Part shown: in pieces, positions 57,446 to 64,000 of the stretch
Numbering within the stretch: the stretch's first letter is position 1
How the letters are laid out: every line of letters starts with the position of its first letter
DNA from: Hymenobacter aerilatus
GTDB lineage: Bacteria; Bacteroidota; Bacteroidia; Cytophagales; Hymenobacteraceae
Direction of reading: 5' to 3'
Assembly: GCF_022921095.1 (NCBI RefSeq)
Contig: NZ_CP095053.1
Coordinates: 910,501 to 974,500 of the forward strand
DNA length: 64,000 nucleotides
Translations under genes and position numbers: made by a program
Notes under the pieces: model-generated
What the model was told of the DNA's origin: nothing
The model's input: only the letters and a program-made list of their open reading frames with translations
Databases searched by the model: none

Positions 57446-58397
57446 GGTTTTTCTCGTTCAGCATTTCACTGTTGAATCCGCGTAGAAAGTCCTGCACGGG
57501 CATGCGCTTTTTGCCTTCCAATTGCACATCGAGCAGGTCGAGCATGCCGGAGGTAGTGGCAATGCGCAGGTAGGTACGGCCGTCGGTGGCCCAGGAGCCG
57601 GGCACGGCGGGCTGGGGCGTAATGGCCTCCTCGGGCGTGACCACGCCGGCGCGGAAAATCTTGAGCGTGCGCCCGTCGGGGAGTTGGGTGAAAGCCGTGG
57701 GAAAGGGCGATAAGCCCCGGACACGGTTCACCAAGGCCAGTGCGGGCTGCTGAAAGTCTAGTCGGCCTGTCTCCTTACTGATTTTGGGCGCCGTGCGTAG
57801 GGTAGGGCTATTGTGCTGAGGTGTGGTAGGCACGTGGCCAGCCGCCACGGCTTGTACCGTGCGTAGCGCCAGCGCGGCCCCAGCCACTTTCAGCTTTTCG
57901 TAGAGCGAGCCAAAATCGTCCTCAGGCTTGATGTCGACCACATCCTGCAAAATCAGGTCACCGGTGTCAATTTCGTGTTGCAGGAAGAAGGACGTGACGC
58001 CGGTTTGTGTTTCGCCTTCGATGAGGGCCCAGTTGATGGGCGCCGCGCCCCGGTACTGGGGTAGGAGGGATGCATGGATGTTCAAAGAACCCAAGCGGGG
58101 CATGGCCCACACGGCCTCGGGCAGCATCCGAAACGCCACCACCACCTGCAAATCGGCGGCGTAGCTGCGCAGCTCCTCCTGAAACGCCGGCGACTTCAGG
58201 TTGGTGGGTTGCAGCACCGGCACACCGTGCGCCACCGCCGCCTGCTTCACCGCCGACTCCTGCAGCTGTCGGCCGCGCCCAGCGGGTTTGTCGGGTGCCG
58301 TTACCACGGCCACTACTGCGCAGCCAGACCAAGTAAGCAGGGTTTCTAAGGTAGGCACCGCAAAATCGGGCGTGCCCATGAAAATAATTCGAAGCAT
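57435..58397 (-). CDS. fmt: Methionyl-tRNA formyltransferase
   Basis: The 320-residue enzyme formylates initiator Met-tRNA. It has RIIFMGTPDFAVPTLE at the start, the SLNIHASLLPQYRGAAPINW motif, and a C-terminal OB-fold domain. The final residues are encoded by the adjacent palindromic repeat, a small repeat-derived C-terminal change. Confidence 0.96.
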   Translation of the reverse strand: MLRIIFMGTPDFAVPTLETLLTWSGCAVVAVVTAPDKPAGRGRQLQESAVKQAAVAHGVPVLQPTNLKSPAFQEELRSYAADLQVVVAFRMLPEAVWAMPRLGSLNIHASLLPQYRGAAPINWALIEGETQTGVTSFFLQHEIDTGDLILQDVVDIKPEDDFGSLYEKLKVAGAALALRTVQAVAAGHVPTTPQHNSPTLRTAPKISKETGRLDFQQPALALVNRVRGLSPFPTAFTQLPDGRTLKIFRAGVVTPEEAITPQPAVPGSWATDGRTYLRIATTSGMLDLLDVQLEGKKRMPVQDFLRGFNSEMLNEKNLSS

Positions 58398-58533
58398 TAT
58401 ATGAATGGTTGGATGGTTGAACGGTTAAATGGCTGAATGGCTGAATAGTTAAATGGTTAATTGTTCGGTGTCTCCTCAACAATCACTCATTTAATCTTCT
58501 AACCATTTAACCATCTAGCCATTCAACCATTAA
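58398..58533. repeat. Tandem and inverted AATGGTTGAA-type repeat between fmt and namZ-like genes
   Basis: The left side (58404-58459) repeats AATGG.TGAA units. The right side (58490-58533) holds inverted AACCATTTAACCAT units. The namZ stop codon lies in the repeat. Confidence 0.7.
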
Positions 58534-59749
58534 AATCAGGATACAGCAGATACTTCTTGCGCAGCTGTTTGTACTGGCTTAGGCCCGGCTCCCACGTCTT
58601 GCGAATTTCCGCCTCCGTTTTGCCCGCAATAATCTGCTGCCTCAGCTCTTTGGTGCCAGCCAGTCGCTCAAAACCTTTGTTGAAGAACTGGTCTTTGGCG
58701 GTGCTTTTCTGGTAGAAGTCGAGCAGATAGCGAAGCGTGAAGCCCTCTACCTTCGCGTCGCGCAAGTTCACGCCGCGGCAGGGCTGGCCTTTCTGGGGTG
58801 GGTCGGTGGAGCCGGGGTTGGGGGTAGGGACAAACGTAAAGGGCCGCGAGGCTGGCTGCTTCGGGCTTCCTAGAATCTCGAACGGCGTGTTGGTGCCGCG
58901 ACCCACGCTCACGTCGGTGCCCTCGAACAGGCACAGCGAGGGGTAGAGCGCCACGCTCTGCGCAGTGGGCAAGTTAGGGGAGGGGCGCACCGGTAGCTCA
59001 TAGCGCGTAGCGTGGGTGTAGCCCGCCACCGGCACCACCGTGAGCTTGCACTGCACACCGCCGGCCAGCCATTTTTCGCCATTCAGCATCTGAGCCAGCT
59101 CGCCTACCGTGAGGCCGTGCACAATGGGCAGCGGGTCGAGGCCGACGAAGGACTTGAGCGCCGGGTCTAGCACGGGGCCATCTACGTACCAGCCGTTGGG
59201 GTTGGGGCGGTCTAGCACCAGCACTTCCTTGCCCTGCTCAGCGGCAGCTTCCATCACGTAATGCAGCGTGCTGATGAACGTGTAGAAGCGCGTGCCCACA
59301 TCCTGAATGTCAAATACCAACACATCCAGATCTTTCAGCATCTCGGGGGTAGGCTTTTTGGTGGCGCCGTAGAGGCTGCGCACCGGCAGGCCGCTGCGGG
59401 CATCTTTGCCGTCCTTAATAGTCGCGCCATCGGCCGCCTCTCCCCGGAACCCGTGCTCGGGCGCGAAAATCGTTTTCACGCCTACCCCCTGCGCCAGCAG
59501 CGTATCCACGAGGTAGGACTGGGCCACGCGCGAGGTTTGGTTGACCACCAGACCCACACGCTTGCCTTTCAGCTGGGGCAGGTAGCGACCAAACTGCGCG
59601 GCGCCTACCTGCAACGCGGGGGCTGCGGGAGTTGCGCTAGCAGATGCCGGCCGGGTAGGCGGAGTAGTTGCCGTGGGCGCGGCAGCGCGGCTGCAATCGG
59701 TGGCGAGCAAGGCAAGGCTCAGCAAGCTGGGAAGAAAGGATACTGTCAT
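58523..59749 (-). CDS. Exo-beta-N-acetylmuramidase NamZ-like (DUF1343)
   Basis: The 408-residue protein has a hydrophobic secretion signal (SLLSLALLATDC, lipobox-like), a Pro/Ala linker, and the DUF1343 core: GLVVNQTSR, FAPEHGFRGEA, VFDIQDVGTRFYTFI, LDRPNPNG, FEGTDVSVGRGTNTPFE. NamZ-type enzymes remove terminal MurNAc from muropeptide or glycan fragments in peptidoglycan recycling. Divergent from the permease gene. Confidence 0.9.
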   Translation of the reverse strand: MTVSFLPSLLSLALLATDCSRAAAPTATTPPTRPASASATPAAPALQVGAAQFGRYLPQLKGKRVGLVVNQTSRVAQSYLVDTLLAQGVGVKTIFAPEHGFRGEAADGATIKDGKDARSGLPVRSLYGATKKPTPEMLKDLDVLVFDIQDVGTRFYTFISTLHYVMEAAAEQGKEVLVLDRPNPNGWYVDGPVLDPALKSFVGLDPLPIVHGLTVGELAQMLNGEKWLAGGVQCKLTVVPVAGYTHATRYELPVRPSPNLPTAQSVALYPSLCLFEGTDVSVGRGTNTPFEILGSPKQPASRPFTFVPTPNPGSTDPPQKGQPCRGVNLRDAKVEGFTLRYLLDFYQKSTAKDQFFNKGFERLAGTKELRQQIIAGKTEAEIRKTWEPGLSQYKQLRKKYLLYPDFNG

Positions 59750-59786
59750 CGGAAGAAAAGGGGCTAGAAAACTGCCCGCAGACGCG

Positions 59787-59794
59787 TAGCTTTA
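59787..59794 (+). promoter_or_regulatory. -7-like box abutting the permease GTG start
   Basis: TAGCTTTA lies 5 nt before GTG at 59800. It is the third case in the window of a -7 box directly before a start codon. Confidence 0.45.
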
Positions 59795-59799
59795 CGGCA

Positions 59800-61017
59800 G
59801 TGAACGTCTCGCAGTACATATCCCACAAGATTGATGGGGCCGACTCAGGTTCTTTTACCTCGTCGGTGACAAAAATAGCCATTATCAGCATTGCCATGGG
59901 CTTGGCCGTGATGATTGTGTCGTTTGCCATCCTGGAAGGCTTCCGCAACGAAATTCAGAACAAAATTTTCTCGTTCGGGGCGCATCTGCAAATCACTAAG
60001 TACGACACCAACAACTCGCTGGAGGTGGCGCCCATCAACGGGCAGCAGCTCACGCAGGAGCTGCGTACGTTTCCGCAGGTGAAAACCGTGCAGCCGTTTG
60101 CCATTAAAACGGCCATTATCAAAACCCGCGATGAGGTGCTGGGCGTGGTGCTCAAGGGCATCGACGAGCCGCAGGCCGGTAGCTCGCCCATGCGCCAGAA
60201 CCTGGTGGCTGGCAAGTTTCTGACCTTCCCCGACACGGCAGCCAGCAACGACGTGCTACTCTCGCGCAAAGTAGCCGACAAGTTGCGCCTGAAAGTAGGC
60301 GACGAGGCACTGTTCTACTTCATCCAGAATCCGCCCCGCATCCGGCGCTTCAAGGTCAGCGGTATCTACCAGACCGGCCTCGACGAGTTCGACGAGGTGT
60401 ACGTCATCGGCGATATCCGGCAGATACGCGACCTGCGCGCCTGGCCCGATTCGCTGGTGGGCGGCATGGAAGTGGTGCTGCGCGACTTCCAGCAGCTCAA
60501 TCCGGTAGCCGACAACATGTACGAGCAGCTTCCCTACGACCTGAAGCTCGACAAGATTACGGAGCAGTATCAGCAGCTCTTCGACTGGCTGAAGCTGCTC
60601 AACCGCAACGTGGTTATCTTCTTGGTGCTCATTATTGTGGTGGCGACGTTCAACATGATTGCCACCATCTTTATCATGATTTTGGAGCGTACCAACATGA
60701 TTGGGGTGCTAAAGGCCATTGGCGCCACCGACAACCAGATTCGCAGTATGTTTTTCTTCCGCGGCCTGAGCCTCACGGTGCGCGGCATGCTCTGGGGCAA
60801 CGTGATTGGGCTGGGCTTCTGCGCGGTGCAGTACTTCTTCCATGTCATCCCCCTCGACCCCGAGAACTACTACATGGACCGCGTGCCGATTCATTGGGAC
60901 CTGCTCATCATTGTGGTTCTGAACGTGGCTACGTTCCTGGCATCGTTGCTAGCCGTGCTAGTGCCTACCTACCTCATCTCGCGCATTCGGCCGGTGACGG
61001 CTATTAAGTTCGACTAA
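59800..61017 (+). CDS. ABC transporter permease, LolC/E-FtsX type
   Basis: A GTG start at 59800 is chosen because it follows the -7-like box and begins with VNVSQYISHKIDGADSGSFT, as in related permeases; upstream codons overlap the opposite-strand signal peptide. The 405-residue protein has a membrane helix near 30, a MacB-like periplasmic domain, and three C-terminal helices (about 270-400) with RTNMIGVLKAIGATDNQI. It probably moves lipoproteins from the inner membrane with an ATPase encoded elsewhere. Confidence 0.88.
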   Translation: MNVSQYISHKIDGADSGSFTSSVTKIAIISIAMGLAVMIVSFAILEGFRNEIQNKIFSFGAHLQITKYDTNNSLEVAPINGQQLTQELRTFPQVKTVQPFAIKTAIIKTRDEVLGVVLKGIDEPQAGSSPMRQNLVAGKFLTFPDTAASNDVLLSRKVADKLRLKVGDEALFYFIQNPPRIRRFKVSGIYQTGLDEFDEVYVIGDIRQIRDLRAWPDSLVGGMEVVLRDFQQLNPVADNMYEQLPYDLKLDKITEQYQQLFDWLKLLNRNVVIFLVLIIVVATFNMIATIFIMILERTNMIGVLKAIGATDNQIRSMFFFRGLSLTVRGMLWGNVIGLGFCAVQYFFHVIPLDPENYYMDRVPIHWDLLIIVVLNVATFLASLLAVLVPTYLISRIRPVTAIKFD

Positions 61018-61018
61018 C

Positions 61019-61612
61019 TGTCTGAACCACGGATTCGCTCGGATTTTTCGGATTACGCGGATTTTGTGGCTGCGGTGTACGCGTACTGGGCTCTGTATAA
61101 TACTCTTTCTCAACCGGAAGGGATGATGCGCGGTTGGTTTTTGAGGAAGCGTTTAAAGCGTAAGCTCGTCTCCCCGAAATTGATTAGTAGGCCTACCTCC
61201 AGCTTGTAGGCTTCTAGATAGTTGATGGTCTGAGCAAAATGCACTGCGCCAATTTCGGTTAGTGCCTTCAACTCCACCAACACAGTATCGTCCACCAGAA
61301 AATCGACGCGACGGGAGCCTACTTCTGTATCCCGATAGTACAGTGGCATTTCTACCTCACGAGCGAAAACCAGCCCTTCCCGCTCCATTTCCAGTGCTAG
61401 ATAACGCTGGTAAATCACCTCCTGAAAGCCATTGCCCAATGTGCGATGCACTTGCATCGCACAGCTAATTACAGCTCCTGTCAAAGTATTGTAGCGCGTA
61501 TCAAGCAACATATATCAAGGTAAATTAGAGAGCCAAATAACTTCTCGACCCTCCATCTACCTCACAAAATCCGTGCAATCCGATAAATTCAAGCGAATCC
61601 GTGGTTCAGACA
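61019..61612. mobile_element. Candidate MITE-like element carrying the GxxExxY gene
   Basis: 50-bp inverted repeats at 61019-61068 and 61563-61612 (45 of 50 positions match) bracket the gene. The left repeat starts 2 bp after the permease stop; the right repeat supplies the stop codon of the M23-like gene. Within each repeat, CGGATT occurs in tandem every 9-10 bp. No transposase or clear target duplication is seen. Confidence 0.7.
61110..61511 (-). CDS. GxxExxY family protein (PD-(D/E)XK-like)
   Basis: The 133-residue protein has the family motif GNGFQEVIYQRYLALEMERE (about 26-45, with GxxExxY), EMPLYYRDTEVGSRRVDFLV with Asp in the nuclease-like site, and LVELKALTEIG with ExK. Members resemble PD-(D/E)XK nucleases; function is not established. 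It is inside a pair of long inverted repeats. Confidence 0.88.
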   Translation of the reverse strand: MLLDTRYNTLTGAVISCAMQVHRTLGNGFQEVIYQRYLALEMEREGLVFAREVEMPLYYRDTEVGSRRVDFLVDDTVLVELKALTEIGAVHFAQTINYLEAYKLEVGLLINFGETSLRFKRFLKNQPRIIPSG

Positions 61613-62301
61613 ACCTGGCTTTGCAGAATCAAATGCGGATCAGGACACAGCGCTGCCCATTGCTCCCGCTCTGCTGGGGCCGCCACGCCCGGAAAGTCGC
61701 CCTGGCGGCCTTGCAGGTCGGCTATTACCTGGAAATGCAGGTGCGGGGGCCAGTCGCCGTTTTCGGGTGGGGGGCCTACCTCGGCAAAGGTGGTGCCTTG
61801 GGCGACGGTCATGCCGGGACGCAATAGCGCTGTTTCGCGGCGGGTGAGGTGGCCGTAGAGGGTGTAGAAAATCGTGTCTTCGAGCTGATGTTGCAGAATC
61901 ACGGTAGGGCCGTAGTCGCCGAAATTGGCATTGTCGGCCAGGCTGTGCACCACGGCATCGAGTGGGGCTAACACGGGCGTGCCGGCGCGCAGCCACACAT
62001 CCACGCCTAGGTGCAGGGTGCGGGCCGGGGTTCTGTCGTCGGCGAAGAGGGTAGGGCTGCGGTGGTAGACAGCGCGGTTTTCGAGGTAGCCGCCAATGCC
62101 AATATCGGCCTGCTGTGCGGCGAGCATGCGCGCCACCAAATCAGAAAAAGCATCCGTATCGCGCAGGTCAACATCAGCCAACAGCGCATTGGCCGCAGTG
62201 AAATCCAGGCGAGCCACATCGGGCGCACTAAGGTCAACAGGCAGCACTGGTCCAAACTCGTGTTGGTGGCGCTCTAGCAGTTCGGCAAGGGAAGAAGACA
62301 T
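61606..62301 (-). CDS. M23-type peptidase domain protein
   Basis: Start at MSSSLAELLERHQHEFGPVL, a plausible beginning; the longer frame goes into the promoter. The 231-residue protein has an M23 LytM fold with HLGVDVWLRAGTPVLAPLDA and a final HLHFQVI. The usual HxxxD/HxH are present. No signal peptide is visible, unusual for a peptidoglycan peptidase. The last codon and stop are in the inverted repeat of the neighbouring element. Confidence 0.8.
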   Translation of the reverse strand: MSSSLAELLERHQHEFGPVLPVDLSAPDVARLDFTAANALLADVDLRDTDAFSDLVARMLAAQQADIGIGGYLENRAVYHRSPTLFADDRTPARTLHLGVDVWLRAGTPVLAPLDAVVHSLADNANFGDYGPTVILQHQLEDTIFYTLYGHLTRRETALLRPGMTVAQGTTFAEVGPPPENGDWPPHLHFQVIADLQGRQGDFPGVAAPAEREQWAALCPDPHLILQSQVV

Positions 62302-62532
62302 AGCGTTTTTAGGGAATGAGGGCCTGTGGCGTTGGGTACTAGGTAGGGTAGGCGAAAATACTGTACGGCAGGTAATGCCCAATCTGCCAGCAAAACACGT
62401 AAATACGGGCATAAGCTACGTCATCCGGTGCGGAATCCCGTACTTTGCGCCCCCCAAACCGGTAGCTCATAGCATTGTTTACCTGCTGAGTTCCCTGGTT
62501 CCTAAACCCCTCAGTTCCTAAGTTTACCTAGC

Positions 62533-63642
62533 ATGTCTTACCTCACGCTGAACGTCGTTGACCTCACCCAGGAAGCGCCCGACGCCGTTACGATTCACCT
62601 CGAAAGCCCCGACCGCCAGCCCATTGCCAGCCAGCCCGGCCAGTTTCTGACCCTGATTCTGCCCTGCGGCCCCGGCGGCAAAAAAGAGCGGCGGGCCTAC
62701 TCGCTTAGCAGCACGCCCAGTGAGGCCCCGCGCCTGGCCGTCACGGTGAAGCGCGTGGCCGGTGGCCTGGTCAGCAACTACTTGCTCGATACGGTGCGGG
62801 TAGGGCAGCAAGTAGAGGCCATGGCGCCACTCGGTAACTTCACCCTGAAGCCTGATTCCAGCGCGGCCCGCTCGTTGGTGCTCATCGGCGCCGGCAGTGG
62901 CATCACCCCGCTCATGAGCATGCTGAAAGCGGTGCTGCGCGAGGAGCCCCGCAGCCAAGTGCTGCTCGTGTACGGTAACCGCACCGAAGACTCGGTGATT
63001 TTCCGGCAGCAACTAGCTCAGCTGGAGGCACAGTCGGGTGGGCGCTTGCAGGTAGAGCATGTGTATAGTCAGCCGCACACGCCCGCCAGTGGCAAGCCGC
63101 ACCAGTACACCGGCCGCCTCAACCGCACCATGCTGCTGCGTATTCTGGAGCAGCGCCACGCCAGCTTGCCGGCGCAGGCTGAGTATTACATGTGCGGACC
63201 CGAAGGCATGATGAACGAAGCCCGCGCCGCCCTGGACCTATTGGGCGTGCCGGCCGCGCAGATTCACCGCGAGAGTTTCGTGGCCGCCGCCGACTCGGCT
63301 GAAACTGCCGCCGCGCAGCCCAGCGGCCACGGCGACGTATCGACGGCCGATGACGACGATGCCTCGGCTACCCGCCAGGTGACCGTTCAGTACGAAGGCA
63401 GCGAGTACCAATTTGACGTGGCGCCCGATCAGACTATTCTGGAGGCGGCTCTCGACCTGGATATCGACCTGCCCTACTCTTGCCAGGCGGGCCTGTGCAC
63501 CGCCTGCCGTGGTAAGTGCTTGAGTGGTAAAGTGCACCTTGATGAGCGTGAAGGCCTGTCGGACTCTGAAATGGCCAAGGGCTACATACTAGTGTGCGTG
63601 GCGCACCCGCTCACCAAGGATGTGGTGATTGAAATAGATTAG
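62533..63642 (+). CDS. FAD/NADPH reductase with C-terminal 2Fe-2S ferredoxin domain
   Basis: The 369-residue protein has an FAD domain (RAYSLSSTPSE near 56-66), an NAD(P) domain (LVLIGAGSGITPLMSMLKAV near 116-135; YYMCGPEGMM), and a ferredoxin domain with CQAGLCTACRGKC and VCVAHP (about 283-369). This is the layout of PaaE/HCP-reductase-type electron transfer proteins. Partner oxygenase is not in the window. Confidence 0.9.
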   Translation: MSYLTLNVVDLTQEAPDAVTIHLESPDRQPIASQPGQFLTLILPCGPGGKKERRAYSLSSTPSEAPRLAVTVKRVAGGLVSNYLLDTVRVGQQVEAMAPLGNFTLKPDSSAARSLVLIGAGSGITPLMSMLKAVLREEPRSQVLLVYGNRTEDSVIFRQQLAQLEAQSGGRLQVEHVYSQPHTPASGKPHQYTGRLNRTMLLRILEQRHASLPAQAEYYMCGPEGMMNEARAALDLLGVPAAQIHRESFVAAADSAETAAAQPSGHGDVSTADDDDASATRQVTVQYEGSEYQFDVAPDQTILEAALDLDIDLPYSCQAGLCTACRGKCLSGKVHLDEREGLSDSEMAKGYILVCVAHPLTKDVVIEID

Positions 63643-63673
63643 CAGTCGAGCTAGCATTTGCTTACCTTCCGTC

Positions 63674-64000
63674 ATGGACACAACCCGGTGGCTGACCATT
63701 GCCCAGCGCCTACAGGCGCTAGCGCAAGCTGGTCTGGAATACTCAAAAAACAGCCCGTTCGACCAGGAGCGCTACGCCGAAATCAGGGCGCTGAGCGTGC
63801 AGATGGTGGCCGGACTGACGGAAGAGCCGCTGGAAAAAGTAACCGCCTTTTTCACCTCCGAAACGGGCTACCAGACTCCCAAGGTGGATGTGCGGGTAGT
63901 GGTGTTTCGGGGAACCGATGAAGTGCTGATGGTGCAGGAAAAAATGGACCACAACCGCTGGACCCTACCCGGTGGCTGGGCCGATGTGGGCCTGACGCCC
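63674..64000 (+). CDS. Nudix hydrolase, C-terminus off the right edge
   Basis: 109 codons are visible. It begins MDTTRWLTIAQRLQALAQAG, an N-terminal extension typical of ADP-ribose-type Nudix hydrolases, then a Nudix fold (VDVRVVVFRGTDEVLMVQEK, WTLPGGWADVGLTP). The catalytic Nudix box would continue past the edge. Confidence 0.85.
   Translation, partial: MDTTRWLTIAQRLQALAQAGLEYSKNSPFDQERYAEIRALSVQMVAGLTEEPLEKVTAFFTSETGYQTPKVDVRVVVFRGTDEVLMVQEKMDHNRWTLPGGWADVGLTP

Overview
The window is a ~40.3 kb tailed-phage prophage (about 1317-41621) in the chromosome of a Bacteroidota bacterium, followed by ~22 kb of ordinary host genes; a second integrated element ends at the left edge. A Hymenobacter-like Cytophagales host is likely (inference). 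The evidence is a PorU2/PorV2-type type IX secretion pair, a cargo protein with a type IX C-terminal sorting domain, TAnnTTTG -7 promoter boxes, weak ribosome-binding sites, a PadR/PspC-GIN envelope module and moderately high GC.

Positions 1-1331 hold a partial tyrosine recombinase of a neighbouring element, its arm-type repeats, and a 15-bp att core matching a tRNA 3' end. The same core at 41607-41621 bounds the prophage. Neither end carries a whole tRNA, so two elements probably sit in tandem at one tRNA gene, with the intact tRNA off the left edge. The prophage starts with a rightward integrase lacking the first catalytic Arg and a DUF2442 gene. Next come a non-coding stretch with two covarying hairpins, a HicBA-like toxin-antitoxin pair and three small leftward genes.

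Almost everything else in the prophage reads leftward from a repressor region at 40.9 kb. First is an early block (KilA-N-like protein, many small genes), then replication genes: a sliding clamp, a predicted N4-cytosine methyltransferase, a lambda-O-like initiator with six iterons inside its gene, and a DUF6633-like protein. Packaging and tail genes follow, including a fibre with Ig/FN3-like regions and an SGNH esterase, then head genes and a lysis cassette with a candidate unimolecular spanin. The tape-measure gene and a small HTH gene are the only late genes on the + strand. They sit beside a type IX cargo gene that looks like a moron. Three late units share an upstream GAGTTACGCTTTT element not explained by the genes.

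The host part carries iscS-iscU-iscA (iscU frameshifted in an A8 run), methylmalonyl-CoA epimerase, tsaC, a CCA-type nucleotidyltransferase, padR with a PspC/GIN membrane protein, porV2-porU2, folA, fmt, a NamZ-like muramidase, a LolC/E-type permease, a GxxExxY gene, an M23-like peptidase, an FAD/2Fe-2S reductase and a partial Nudix gene. Its intergenic regions hold several palindromic repeat families that often overlap stop codons, and the GxxExxY gene is bracketed by 50-bp inverted repeats like a small mobile element.
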